Shown here one piece after another: positions 26,452-41,645 of a DNA stretch of 64,000 bases. The translations under genes and the position numbers were made by a program. The stretch is from NCBI GenBank assembly GCA_963514095.1, contig CAUPSS010000033.1, forward strand, positions 930,001 to 994,000, given 5' to 3'. Position 1 is the first letter of the stretch; every line of letters starts with the position of its first letter. Below the pieces are notes generated by a model. It was not told the DNA's origin, did not search any database, and saw only the letters and a program-made list of their open reading frames with translations. Source of the DNA: Eutrigla gurnardus. Lineage: Eukaryota > Chordata > Actinopteri > Perciformes > Triglidae.

Positions 26452-29400
26452 AGACAGGTAACCAGTCTATCACAGGGAGACATGTAAAGACAGACAGGTA
26501 ACCAGTCTATCACAGGGAGACATGTAGAGACAGACAGGTGACCAGTCTATCACAGGGAGACATGTAGAGACAGACAGGTAACCAGTCTATCACAGGGCTG
26601 ACATGTAGAGACAGACAGGTAACCAGTCTATCACAGGGAGACATGTAGAGACAGACAGGTAACCAGTCTATCACAGGGCTGACATGTAGAGACAGACAGG
26701 TAACCAGTCTATCACAGGGAGACATGTAGAGACAGACAGGCAACCAGTCTATCACAGGGCTGACATGTAGAGACAGACTGGTAACCAGTCTATCACAGGG
26801 CCGACATGTAGAGACAGACAGGTAACCAGTCTATCACAGGGAGACATGTAGAGACAGACAGGTAACCAGTCTATCACAGGGAGACATGTAGAGACAGACA
26901 GGTAACCAGTCTATCATGGGGCCGACATGTAGAGACAGACAGGTAACCAGTCTATCACAGGGAGACATGTAGAGACAGACAGGTAACCAGTCTATCACAG
27001 GGGGACATGTAGAGACAGACAGGTAACCAGTCTATCACAGGGAGACATGTAGAGACAGACAGGTGACCAGTCTATCACAGGGAGACATGTAGAGACAGAC
27101 AGGTAACCAGTCTATCACAGGGAGACATGTAGAGACAGACAGGTAACCAGTCTATCACAGGGCTGACATGTAGAGACAGACAGGTAACCAGTCTATCACA
27201 GGGAGACATGTAGAGACAGACAGGTAACCAGTCTATCACAGGGAGACATGTAGAGACCGACAGGTAACCAGTCTATCACAGGGGGACATGTAGAGACAGA
27301 CAGGTAACCAGTCTATCATAGGGCTGACATGTAGAGACAGACAGGTGACCAGTCTATCACAGGGCTGACATGTAGAGACAGACAGGTAACCAGTCTATCA
27401 CAGGGAGACATGTAGAGACAGACAGGTAACCAGTCTATCACAGGGAGACATGTAGAGACAGACAGGTAACCAGTCTATCACAGGGTTGACATGTAGAGAC
27501 AGACAGGCAACCAGTCTATCACAGGGCTGACATGTAGAGACAGACAGGTAACCAGTCTATCACAGGGCCGACATGTAGAGACAGACAGGTAACCAGTCTA
27601 TCACAGGGAGACATGTAGAGACAGACAGGTAACCAGTCTATCACAGGGAGACATGTAGAGACAGACAGGTAACCAGTCTATCATGGGGCCGACATGTAGA
27701 GACAGACAGGTAACCAGTCTATCACAGGGAGACATGTAGAGACAGACAGGTAACCAGTCTATCACAGGGGGACATGTAGAGACAGACAGGTAACCAGTCT
27801 ATCACAGGGAGACATGTAGAGACAGACAGGTAACCAGTCTATCACAGGGAGACATGTAGAGACAGACAGGTAACCAGTCTATCACAGGGCTGACATGTAG
27901 AGACAGACAGGTAACCAGTCTATCACAGGGAGACATGTAGAGACAGACAGGCAACCAGTCTATCACAGGGCTGACATGTAGAGACAGACTGGTAACCAGT
28001 CTATCACAGGGCCGACATGTAGAGACAGACAGGTAACCAGTCTATCACAGGGAGACATGTAGAGACAGACAGGTAACCAGTCTATCACAGGGAGACATGT
28101 AGAGACAGACAGGTAACCAGTCTATCATGGGGCCGACATGTAGAGACAGACAGGTAACCAGTCTATCACAGGGAGACATGTAGAGACAGACAGGTAACCA
28201 GTCTATCACAGGGGGACATGTAGAGACAGACAGGTAACCAGTCTATCACAGGGAGACATGTAGAGACAGACAGGTAACCAGTCTATCACAGGGAGACATG
28301 TAGAGACAGACAGGTAACCAGTCTATCACAGGGAGACATGTAAAGACAGACAGGTAACCAGTCTATCACAGGGAGACATGTAGAGACAGACAGGTGACCA
28401 GTCTATCACAGGGAGACATGTAGAGACAGACAGGTAACCAGTCTATCACAGGGAGACATGTAGAGACAGACAGGTAACCAGTCTATCACAGGGCTGACAT
28501 GTAGAGACAGACAGGTAACCAGTCTATCACAGGGAGACATGTAGAGACAGACAGGTAACCAGTCTATCACAGGGAGACATGTACAGACAGTCAGGTAACC
28601 AGTCTATCACAGGGCTAACATGTAGAGACAGACAGGTAACCAGTCTATCACAGGGCTGACATGTAGAGACAGACAGGTAACCAGTCTATCATAGGGCTGA
28701 CATGTAGAGACAGACAGGTAACCAGTCTATCACATGGAGACATGTGGAGACAGACACGTAACCAGTCTATCACAGGGAGACATGTAGAGACAGACAGGTA
28801 ACCAGTCTATCACAGGGAGACATGTAGAGACCGACAGGTAACCAGTCTATCACAGGGGGACATGTAGAGACAGACAGGTAACCAGTCTATCACATGGAGA
28901 CATGTGGAGACAGACAGGTAACCAGTCTATCACAGGGAGACATGTAGAGACCGACAGGTAACCAGTCTATCACAGGGAGACATGTAGAGACAGACAGGTA
29001 ACCAGTCTATCACAGGGAGACATGTAGAGACAGACAGGTAACCAGTCTATCACGGGGCCGACATGGAGAGACAGACAGGTAACCAGTCTATCACAGGGAG
29101 ACATGTAGAGACAGACAGGTAACCAGTCTATCACAGGGGGACATGTAGAGACAGACAGGTAACCAGTCTATCACAGGGAGACATGTAGAGACAGACAGGT
29201 AACCAGTCTATCACATGGAGACATGTAGAGACAGACAGGTAACCAGTCTATCACAGGGGGACATGTAGAGACAGACAGGTAACCAGTCTATCACAGGGAG
29301 ACATGTAGAGACAGACAGGTAACCAGTCTATCACAGGGAGACATGGAGAGACAGACAGGTAACCAGTCTATCACAGGGAGACATGTAAAGACAGACAGGT

Positions 29401-31854
29401 AACCAGTCTATCACAGGGAGACATGTAGAGACAGACAGGTGACCAGTCTATCACAGGGAGACATGTAGAGACAGACAGGTAACCAGTCTATCACAGGGGG
29501 ACATGTAGAGACAGACAGGTAACCAGTCTATCACAGGGAGACATGTAGAGACAGATAGGTAACCAGTCTATCACAGGGAGACATGTAGAGACAGACAGGT
29601 AACCAGTCTATCACGGGGCCGACATGTAGAGACAGACAGGTAACCAGTCTATCACAGGGAGACATGTAGAGACAGACAGGTAACCAGTCTATCACAGGGG
29701 GACATGTAGAGACAGACAGGTAACCAATCTATCACATGGAGACATGTAGAGACAGACAGGTAACCAGTCTATCACAGGGAGACATGTAGAGACAGACAGG
29801 TAACCAGTCTATCATGGGGCCGACATGTAGAGACAGACAGGTAACCAGTCTATCACAGGGCTGACATGTAGAGACAGACAGGTAACCAGTCTATCACAGG
29901 GAGACATGTAGAGACAGACAGGTAACCAGTCTATCACAGGGAGACATGTAGAGACAGACAGGTAACCAGTCTATCACAGGGCTGACATGTAGAGACAGAC
30001 AGGCAACCAGTCTATCACAGGGCTGACATGTAGAGACAGACAGGTAACCAGTCTATCACAGGGCCGACATGTAGAGACAGAGAGGTAACCAGTCTATCAC
30101 AGGGAGACATGTAGAGACAGACAGGTAACCAGTCTATCACAGGGAGACATGTAGAGACAGACAGGTAACCAGTCTATCATGGGGCCGACATGTAGAGACA
30201 GACAGGTAACCAGTCTATCACAGGGAGACATGTAGAGACAGACAGGTAACCAGTCTATCACAGGGGGACATGTAGAGACAGACAGGTAACCAGTCTTTCA
30301 CAGGGAGACATGTAGAGACAGACAGGTAACCAGTCTATCACAGGGAGACATGTAGAGACAGACAGGTAACCAGTCTATCACAGGGGGACATGTAGAGACA
30401 GACAGGTAACCAGTCTATCACAGGGAGACATGTAGAGACAGACAGGTAACCAGTCTATCACAGGGAGACATGTATAGACAGACAGGTAACCAGTCTATCA
30501 TGGGGCCGACATGTAGAGACAGACAGGTAACCAGTCTATCACAGGGAGACATGTAGAGACAGACAGGTAACCAGTCTATCACAGGGGGACATGTAGAGAC
30601 AGACAGGTAACCAGTCTATCACAGGGAGACATGTAGAGACAGACAGGTAACCAGTCTATCACAGGGAGACATGTAGAGACAGACAGGTAACCAGTCTATC
30701 ACAGGGGGACATGTAGAGACAGAAAGGTAACCAGTCTATAACAGGGAGACATGTAGAGACAGACAGGTAACCAGTCTATCACAGGGAGACATGTAGAGAC
30801 AGACAGGTAACCAGTCTATCACAGGGAGACATGTAAAGACAGACAGGTAACCAGTCTATCACAGGGAGACATGTAGAGACAGACAGGTGACCAGTCTATC
30901 ACAGGGAGACATGTAGAGACAGACAGGTAACCAGTCTATCACAGGGAGACATGTAGAGACAGACAGGTAACCAGTCTATCACAGGGCTGACATGTAGAGA
31001 CAGACAGGTAACCAGTCTATCACAGGGAGACATGTAGAGACAGACAGGTAACCAGTCTATCACAGGGAGACATGTACAGACAGACAGGTAACCAGTCTAT
31101 CACAGGGCTGACATGTAGAGACAGACAGGTCACCAGTCTATCACAGGGCTGACATGTAGAGACAGACAGGTAACCAGTCTATCATAATGGCTGACATGTA
31201 GAGACAGACAGGTAACCAGTCTATCACATGGAGACATGTGGAGACAGACACGTAACCAGTCTATCACATGGAGACATGTAGAGACAGACAGGTAACCAGT
31301 CTATCACAGGGAGACATGTAGAGACAGACAGGTAACCAGTCTATCACAGGGCCGACATGTAGAGACAGACAGGTAACCAGTCTATCACAGGGAGACATGT
31401 AGAGACAGACAGGTAACCAGTCTATCACAGGGAGACATGTAGAGACAGACAGGTAACCAGTCTATCATGGGGCCGACATGTAGAGACAGACAGGTAACCA
31501 GTCTATCACAGGGAGACATGTAGAGACCGACAGGTAACCAGTCTATCACAGGGGGACATGTAGAGACAGACAGGTAACCAGTCTATCACATGGAGACATG
31601 TGGAGACAGACAGGTAACCAGTCTATCACGGGGCCGACATGTAGAGACAGACAGGTAACCAGTCTATCACAGGGAGACATGTAGAGACAGACAGGTAACC
31701 AGTCTATCACAGGGGGACATGTAGAGACAGACAGGTAACCAATCTATCACATGGAGACATGTGGAGACATACAGGTAACCAGTCTATCACAGGGAGACAT
31801 GTAGAGACAGACAGGTAACCAGTCTATCACGGGGCCGACATGGAGAGACAGACA
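26297..31854. repeat. 5558-bp tandem duplication, copy 1
   Basis: This is the clearest large event in the window: the 5558 bp from ~26297 to ~31854 are followed directly by a second copy at ~31855-37412. Landmarks are offset by exactly 5558 bp, including TAAAG at 28340/33898 (counted at G) and 29385/34943, and the unusual CATAATGGCTG insertion near 31184/36742. It contains all of the downstream copy of the 2500-bp-offset block, so the 5558-bp event is younger than that one. The GGGTTGAC head appears in both copies (~27484 and ~33042). Confidence 0.88.
31175..31200. repeat. Unit with 1-bp insertion (CATAATGGCTG)
   Basis: The usual CATAGGGCTG head here reads CATAATGGCTG, one base longer. The identical change recurs near 36742, exactly 5558 bp away. 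It therefore arose before the 5558-bp duplication and is a useful marker for it. In the related unit near 39519 the ordinary CATAGGGCTG is present. Confidence 0.85.
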
Positions 31855-34800
31855 GGTAACCAGTCTATCACAGGGAGACATGTAGAGACCGACAGGTAAC
31901 CAGTCTATCACAGGGGGACATGTAGAGACAGACAGGTAACCAGTCTATCACATGGAGACATGTGGAGACAGACAGGTAACCAGTCTATCACAGGGAGACA
32001 TGTAGAGACAGACAGGTAACCAGTCTATCACAGGGAGACATGTAAAGACAGACAGGTAACCAGTCTATCACAGGGAGACATGTAGAGACAGACAGGTGAC
32101 CAGTCTATCACAGGGAGACATGTAGAGACAGACAGGTAACCAGTCTATCACAGGGCTGACATGTAGAGACAGACAGGTAACCAGTCTATCACAGGGAGAC
32201 ATGTAGAGACAGACAGGTAACCAGTCTATCACAGGGCTGACATGTAGAGACAGACAGGTAACCAGTCTATCACAGGGAGACATGTAGAGACAGACAGGCA
32301 ACCAGTCTATCACAGGGCTGACATGTAGAGACAGACTGGTAACCAGTCTATCACAGGGCCGACATGTAGAGACAGACAGGTAACCAGTCTATCACAGGGA
32401 GACATGTAGAGACAGACAGGTAACCAGTCTATCACAGGGAGACATGTAGAGACAGACAGGTAACCAGTCTATCATGGGGCCGACATGTAGAGACAGACAG
32501 GTAACCAGTCTATCACAGGGAGACATGTAGAGACAGACAGGTAACCAGTCTATCACAGGGGGACATGTAGAGACAGACAGGTAACCAGTCTATCACAGGG
32601 AGACATGTAGAGACAGACAGGTGACCAGTCTATCACAGGGAGACATGTAGAGACAGACAGGTAACCAGTCTATCACAGGGAGACATGTAGAGACAGACAG
32701 GTAACCAGTCTATCACAGGGCTGACATGTAGAGACAGACAGGTAACCAGTCTATCACAGGGAGACATGTAGAGACAGACAGGTAACCAGTCTATCACAGG
32801 GAGACATGTAGAGACCGACAGGTAACCAGTCTATCACAGGGGGACATGTAGAGACAGACAGGTAACCAGTCTATCATAGGGCTGACATGTAGAGACAGAC
32901 AGGTGACCAGTCTATCACAGGGCTGACATGTAGAGACAGACAGGTAACCAGTCTATCACAGGGAGACATGTAGAGACAGACAGGTAACCAGTCTATCACA
33001 GGGAGACATGTAGAGACAGACAGGTAACCAGTCTATCACAGGGTTGACATGTAGAGACAGACAGGCAACCAGTCTATCACAGGGCTGACATGTAGAGACA
33101 GACAGGTAACCAGTCTATCACAGGGCCGACATGTAGAGACAGACAGGTAACCAGTCTATCACAGGGAGACATGTAGAGACAGACAGGTAACCAGTCTATC
33201 ACAGGGAGACATGTAGAGACAGACAGGTAACCAGTCTATCATGGGGCCGACATGTAGAGACAGACAGGTAACCAGTCTATCACAGGGAGACATGTAGAGA
33301 CAGACAGGTAACCAGTCTATCACAGGGGGACATGTAGAGACAGACAGGTAACCAGTCTATCACAGGGAGACATGTAGAGACAGACAGGTAACCAGTCTAT
33401 CACAGGGAGACATGTAGAGACAGACAGGTAACCAGTCTATCACAGGGCTGACATGTAGAGACAGACAGGTAACCAGTCTATCACAGGGAGACATGTAGAG
33501 ACAGACAGGCAACCAGTCTATCACAGGGCTGACATGTAGAGACAGACTGGTAACCAGTCTATCACAGGGCCGACATGTAGAGACAGACAGGTAACCAGTC
33601 TATCACAGGGAGACATGTAGAGACAGACAGGTAACCAGTCTATCACAGGGAGACATGTAGAGACAGACAGGTAACCAGTCTATCATGGGGCCGACATGTA
33701 GAGACAGACAGGTAACCAGTCTATCACAGGGAGACATGTAGAGACAGACAGGTAACCAGTCTATCACAGGGGGACATGTAGAGACAGACAGGTAACCAGT
33801 CTATCACAGGGAGACATGTAGAGACAGACAGGTAACCAGTCTATCACAGGGAGACATGTAGAGACAGACAGGTAACCAGTCTATCACAGGGAGACATGTA
33901 AAGACAGACAGGTAACCAGTCTATCACAGGGAGACATGTAGAGACAGACAGGTGAACAGTCTATCACAGGGAGACATGTAGAGACAGACAGGTAACCAGT
34001 CTATCACAGGGAGACATGTAGAGACAGACAGGTAACCAGTCTATCACAGGGCTGACATGTAGAGACAGACAGGTAACCAGTCTATCACAGGGAGACATGT
34101 AGAGACAGACAGGTAACCAGTCTATCACAGGGAGACATGTACAGACAGTCAGGTAACCAGTCTATCACAGGGCTAACATGTAGAGACAGACAGGTAACCA
34201 GTCTATCACAGGGCTGACATGTAGAGACAGACAGGTAACCAGTCTATCATAGGGCTGACATGTAGAGACAGACAGGTAACCAGTCTATCACATGGAGACA
34301 TGTGGAGACAGACACGTAACCAGTCTATCACAGGGAGACATGTAGAGACAGACAGGTAACCAGTCTATCACAGGGAGACATGTAGAGACCGACAGGTAAC
34401 CAGTCTATCACAGGGGGACATGTAGAGACAGACAGGTAACCAGTCTATCACATGGAGACATGTGGAGACAGACAGGTAACCAGTCTATCACAGGGAGACA
34501 TGTAGAGACCGACAGGTAACCAGTCTATCACAGGGAGACATGTAGAGACAGACAGGTAACCAGTCTATCACAGGGAGACATGTAGAGACAGACAGGTAAC
34601 CAGTCTATCACGGGGCCGACATGGAGAGACAGACAGGTAACCAGTCTATCACAGGGAGACATGTAGAGACAGACAGGTAACCAGTCTATCACAGGGGGAC
34701 ATGTAGAGACAGACAGGTAACCAGTCTATCACAGGGAGACATGTAGAGACAGACAGGTAACCAGTCTATCACATGGAGACATGTAGAGACAGACAGGTAA

Positions 34801-37412
34801 CCAGTCTATCACAGGGGGACATGTAGAGACAGACAGGTAACCAGTCTATCACAGGGAGACATGTAGAGACAGACAGGTAACCAGTCTATCACAGGGAGAC
34901 ATGGAGAGACAGACAGGTAACCAGTCTATCACAGGGAGACATGTAAAGACAGACAGGTAACCAGTCTATCACAGGGAGACATGTAGAGACAGACAGGTGA
35001 CCAGTCTATCACAGGGAGACATGTAGAGACAGACAGGTAACCAGTCTATCACAGGGGGACATGTAGAGACAGACAGGTAACCAGTCTATCACAGGGAGAC
35101 ATGTAGAGACAGATAGGTAACCAGTCTATCACAGGGAGACATGTAGAGACAGACAGGTAACCAGTCTATCACGGGGCCGACATGTAGAGACAGACAGGTA
35201 ACCAGTCTATCACAGGGAGACATGTAGAGACAGACAGGTAACCAGTCTATCACAGGGGGACATGTAGAGACAGACAGGTAACCAATCTATCACATGGAGA
35301 CATGTAGAGACAGACAGGTAACCAGTCTATCACAGGGAGACATGTAGAGACAGACAGGTAACCAGTCTATCATGGGGCCGACATGTAGAGACAGACAGGT
35401 AACCAGTCTATCACAGGGCTGACATGTAGAGACAGACAGGTAACCAGTCTATCACAGGGAGACATGTAGAGACAGACAGGTAACCAGTCTATCACAGGGA
35501 GACATGTAGAGACAGACAGGTAACCAGTCTATCACAGGGCTGACATGTAGAGACAGACAGGCAACCAGTCTATCACAGGGCTGACATGTAGAGACAGACA
35601 GGTAACCAGTCTATCACAGGGCCGACATGTAGAGACAGAGAGGTAACCAGTCTATCACAGGGAGACATGTAGAGACAGACAGGTAACCAGTCTATCACAG
35701 GGAGACATGTAGAGACAGACAGGTAACCAGTCTATCATGGGGCCGACATGTAGAGACAGACAGGTAACCAGTCTATCACAGGGAGACATGTAGAGACAGA
35801 CAGGTAACCAGTCTATCACAGGGGGACATGTAGAGACAGACAGGTAACCAGTCTTTCACAGGGAGACATGTAGAGACAGACAGGTAACCAGTCTATCACA
35901 GGGAGACATGTAGAGACAGACAGGTAACCAGTCTATCACAGGGGGACATGTAGAGACAGACAGGTAACCAGTCTATCACAGGGAGACATGTAGAGACAGA
36001 CAGGTAACCAGTCTATCACAGGGAGACATGTATAGACAGACAGGTAACCAGTCTATCATGGGGCCGACATGTAGAGACAGACAGGTAACCAGTCTATCAC
36101 AGGGAGACATGTAGAGACAGACAGGTAACCAGTCTATCACAGGGGGACATGTAGAGACAGACAGGTAACCAGTCTATCACAGGGAGACATGTAGAGACAG
36201 ACAGGTAACCAGTCTATCACAGGGAGACATGTAGAGACAGACAGGTAACCAGTCTATCACAGGGGGACATGTAGAGACAGAAAGGTAACCAGTCTATAAC
36301 AGGGAGACATGTAGAGACAGACAGGTAACCAGTCTATCACAGGGAGACATGTAGAGACAGACAGGTAACCAGTCTATCACAGGGAGACATGTAAAGACAG
36401 ACAGGTAACCAGTCTATCACAGGGAGACATGTAGAGACAGACAGGTGACCAGTCTATCACAGGGAGACATGTAGAGACAGACAGGTAACCAGTCTATCAC
36501 AGGGAGACATGTAGAGACAGACAGGTAACCAGTCTATCACAGGGCTGACATGTAGAGACAGACAGGTAACCAGTCTATCACAGGGAGACATGTAGAGACA
36601 GACAGGTAACCAGTCTATCACAGGGAGACATGTACAGACAGACAGGTAACCAGTCTATCACAGGGCTGACATGTAGAGACAGACAGGTCACCAGTCTATC
36701 ACAGGGCTGACATGTAGAGACAGACAGGTAACCAGTCTATCATAATGGCTGACATGTAGAGACAGACAGGTAACCAGTCTATCACATGGAGACATGTGGA
36801 GACAGACACGTAACCAGTCTATCACATGGAGACATGTAGAGACAGACAGGTAACCAGTCTATCACAGGGAGACATGTAGAGACAGACAGGTAACCAGTCT
36901 ATCACAGGGCCGACATGTAGAGACAGACAGGTAACCAGTCTATCACAGGGAGACATGTAGAGACAGACAGGTAACCAGTCTATCACAGGGAGACATGTAG
37001 AGACAGACAGGTAACCAGTCTATCATGGGGCCGACATGTAGAGACAGACAGGTAACCAGTCTATCACAGGGAGACATGTAGAGACCGACAGGTAACCAGT
37101 CTATCACAGGGGGACATGTAGAGACAGACAGGTAACCAGTCTATCACATGGAGACATGTGGAGACAGACAGGTAACCAGTCTATCACGGGGCCGACATGT
37201 AGAGACAGACAGGTAACCAGTCTATCACAGGGAGACATGTAGAGACAGACAGGTAACCAGTCTATCACAGGGGGACATGTAGAGACAGACAGGTAACCAA
37301 TCTATCACATGGAGACATGTGGAGACATACAGGTAACCAGTCTATCACAGGGAGACATGTAGAGACAGACAGGTAACCAGTCTATCACGGGGCCGACATG
37401 GAGAGACAGACA
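31855..37412. repeat. 5558-bp tandem duplication, copy 2
   Basis: This copy follows copy 1 directly, joined within a unit just after a GGGGCCGACATGGAGAG head (~31831). It is nearly identical to copy 1; one difference I could see is GGTGAACAG at ~33951 against GGTGACCAG. After it, at ~37413, the sequence continues as in 34.6-37.4 kb (offset 2777 bp) after another GGGGCCGACATGGAGAG head near 37388, so the same head type sits at both exchange points. Confidence 0.88.
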
Positions 37413-40200
37413 GGTAACCAGTCTATCACAGGGAGACATGTAGAGACAGACAGGTAACCAGTCTATCACAGGGGGACATGTAGAGACAGACAGGTAACCA
37501 GTCTATCACAGGGAGACATGTAGAGACAGACAGGTAACCAGTCTATCACATGGAGACATGTAGAGACAGACAGGTAACCAGTCTATCACAGGGGGACATG
37601 TAGAGACAGACAGGTAACCAGTCTATCACAGGGAGACATGTAGAGACAGACAGGTAACCAGTCTATCACAGGGAGACATGGAGAGACAGACAGGTAACCA
37701 GTCTATCACAGGGAGACATGTAAAGACAGACAGGTAACCAGTCTATCACAGGGAGACATGTAGAGACAGACAGGTGACCAGTCTATCACAGGGAGACATG
37801 TAGAGACAGACAGGTAACCAGTCTATCACAGGGGGACATGTAGAGACAGACAGGTAACCAGTCTATCACAGGGAGACATGTAGAGACAGATAGGTAACCA
37901 GTCTATCACAGGGAGACATGTAGAGACAGACAGGTAACCAGTCTATCACGGGGCCGACATGTAGAGACAGACAGGTAACCAGTCTATCACAGGGAGACAT
38001 GTAGAGACAGACAGGTAACCAGTCTATCACAGGGGGACATGTAGAGACAGACAGGTAACCAATCTATCACATGGAGACATGTAGAGACAGACAGGTAACC
38101 AGTCTATCACAGGGAGACATGTAGAGACAGACAGGTAACCAGTCTATCATGGGGCCGACATGTAGAGACAGACAGGTAACCAGTCTATCACAGGGCTGAC
38201 ATGTAGAGACAGACAGGTAACCAGTCTATCACAGGGAGACATGTAGAGACAGACAGGTAACCAGTCTATCACAGGGAGACATGTAGAGACAGACAGGTAA
38301 CCAGTCTATCACAGGGCTGACATGTAGAGACAGACAGGCAACCAGTCTATCACAGGGCTGACATGTAGAGACAGACAGGTAACCAGTCTATCACAGGGCC
38401 GACATGTAGAGACAGACAGGTAACCAGTCTATCACAGGGAGACATGTAGAGACAGACAGGTAACCAGTCTATCACAGGGAGACATGTAGAGACAGACAGG
38501 TAACCAGTCTATCATGGGGCCGACATGTAGAGACAGACAGGTAACCAGTCTATCACAGGGAGACATGTAGAGACAGACAGGTAACCAGTCTATCACAGGG
38601 GGACATGTAGAGACAGACAGGTAACCAGTCTTTCACAGGGAGACATGTAGAGACAGACAGGTAACCAGTCTATCACAAGGAGACATGTAGAGACAGACAG
38701 GTAACCAGTCTATCACAGGGGGACATGTAGAGACAGACAGGTAACCAGTCTATCACAGGGAGACATGTAGAGACAGACAGGTAACCAGTCTATCACAGGG
38801 AGACATGTATAGACAGACAGGTAACCAGTCTATCATGGGGCCGACATGTAGAGACAGACAGGTAACCAGTCTATCACAGGGAGACATGTAGAGACAGACA
38901 GGTAACCAGTCTATCACAGGGGGACATGTAGAGACAGACAGGTAACCAGTCTATCACAGGGAGACATGTAGAGACAGACAGGTAACCAGTCTATCACAGG
39001 GAGACATGTAGAGACAGACAGGTAACCAGTCTATCACAGGGGGACATGTAGAGACAGACAGGTAACCAGTCTATAACAGGGAGACATGTAGAGACAGACA
39101 GGTAACCAGTCTATCACAGGGAGACATGTAGAGACAGACAGGTAACCAGTCTATCACAGGGAGACATGTAAAGACAGACAGGTAACCAGTCTATCACAGG
39201 GAGACATGTAGAGACAGACAGGTGACCAGTCTATCACAGGGAGACATGTAGAGACAGACAGGTAACCAGTCTATCACAGGGAGACATGTAGAGACAGACA
39301 GGTAACCAGTCTATCACAGGGCTGACATGTAGAGACAGACAGGTAACCAGTCTATCACAGGGAGACATGTAGAGACAGACAGGTAACCAGTCTATCACAG
39401 GGAGACATGTACAGACAGACAGGTAACCAGTCTATCACAGGGCTGACATGTAGAGACAGACAGGTCACCAGTCTATCACAGGGCTGACATGTAGAGACAG
39501 ACAGGTAACCAGTCTATCATAGGGCTGACATGTAGAGACAGACAGGTAACCAGTCTATCACATGGAGACATGTGGAGACAGACTCGTAACCAGTCTATCA
39601 CATGGAGACATGTAGAGACAGACAGGTAACCAGTCTATCACAGGGAGACATGTAGAGACAGACAGGTAACCAGTCTATCACAGGGCCGACATGTAGAGAC
39701 AGACAGGTAACCAGTCTATCACAGGGAGACATGTAGAGACAGACAGGTAACCAGTCTATCACAGGGAAACATGTAGAGACAGACAGGTAACCAGTCTATC
39801 ATGGGGCCGACATGTAGAGACAGACAGGTAACCAGTCTATCACAGGGAGACATGTAGAGACCGACAGGTAACCAGTCTATCACAGGGGGACATGTAGAGA
39901 CAGACAGGTAACCAGTCTATCACATGGAGACATGTGGAGACAGACAGGTAACCAGTCTATCACGGGGCCGACATGTAGAGACAGACAGGTAACCAGTCTA
40001 TCACAGGGAGACATGTAGAGACAGACAGGTAACCAGTCTATCACAGGGGGACATGTAGAGACAGACAGGTAACCAATCTATCACATGGAGACATGTGGAG
40101 ACATACAGGTAACCAGTCTATCACAGGGAGACATGTAGAGACAGACAGGTAACCAGTCTATCACAGGGAGACATGCAGAGACAGACAGGTAACCAGTCTA
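37381..40200. repeat. 2777-bp offset copy of 34604-37423
   Basis: Starting at the GGGGCCGACATGGAGAG head the unit order repeats that seen 2777 bp upstream: TAAAG at 34943/37720 and 36391/39168, the GATAGG unit, the CAATCTATCACATGGAG unit, the TATAG unit and the GGTCACC unit. Private differences are AAGGAGACATG near 38678, GACTCGTAACC near 39582 and GGGAAACATG near 39766. The insertion head CATAATGGCTG is not present in this copy. Confidence 0.82.
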
Positions 40201-41645
40201 TCACAGGGAGACATGTAGAGACAGACAGGTAACCAGTCTATCACAGGGCCGACATTTAGAGACAGACAGGTAACCAGTCTATCACAGGGAGACATGTAGA
40301 GACAGACAGGTAACCAGTCTATCACAGGGCTGACATGTAGAGACAGACAGGTGACCAGTCTATCACAGGGCTGACATGTAGAGAGAGACAGGTGACCAGT
40401 CTATCACAGGGCTGACATGTAGAGACAGACAGGTAACCAGTCTATCACAGGCTGACATGTAGAGACAGACAGGTAACCAGTCTATCATGGGGCCGACATG
40501 TAGAGACAGACAGGTAACCAGTCTATCACAGGGAGACATGTAGAGACAGACAGGTAACCAGTCTATCACAGGGGGACATGTAGAGACAGACAGGTAACCA
40601 GTCTATCACAGGGAGACATGTAGAGACAGACAGGTAACCAGTCTATCACAGGGAGACATGTAGAGACAGACAGGTAACCAGTCTATCACAGGGAGACATG
40701 TAAAGACAGACAGGTAACCAGTCTATCACAGGGAGACATGTAGAGACAGACAGGTGACCAGTCTATCACAGGGAGACATGTAGAGACAGACAGGTAACCA
40801 GTCTATCACAGGGAGACATGTAGAGACAGACAGATAACCAGTCTATCACAGGGCTGACATGTAGAGACAGACAGGTAACCAGTCTATCACAGGGAGACAT
40901 GTAGAGACAGACAGGCAACCAGTCTATCACAGGGCTGACATGTAGAGACAGACTGGTAACCAGTCTATCACAGGGCCGACATGTAGAGACAGACAGGTAA
41001 CCAGTCTATCACAGGGAGACATGTAGAGACAGACAGGTAACCAGTCTATCACAGGGAGACATGTAGAGACAGACAGGTAACCAGTCTATCATGGGGCCGA
41101 CATGTAGAGACAGACAGGTAACCAGTCTATCACAGGGAGACATGTAGAGACAGACAGGTAACCAGTCTATCACAGGGGGACATGTAGAGACAGACAGGTA
41201 ACCAGTCTATCACAGGGAGACATGTAGAGACAGACAGGTGACCAGTCTATCACAGGGAGACATGTAGAGACAGACAGGTAACCAGTCTATCACAGGGAGA
41301 CATGTAGAGACAGACAGGTAACCAGTCTATCACAGGGCTGACATGTAGAGACAGACAGGTAACCAGTCTATCACAGGGAGACATGTAGAGACAGACAGGT
41401 AACCAGTCTATCACAGGGAGACATGTAGAGACAGACAGGTAACCAGTCTATCACGGGGCCGACATGGAGAGACAGACAGGTAACCAGTCTATCACAGGGA
41501 GACATGTAGAGACAGACAGGTAACCAGTCTATCACAGGGGGACATGTAGAGACAGACAGGTAACCAGTCTATCACAGGGAGACATGTAGAGACAGACAGG
41601 TAACCAGTCTATCACATGGAGACATGTAGAGACAGACAGGTAACC

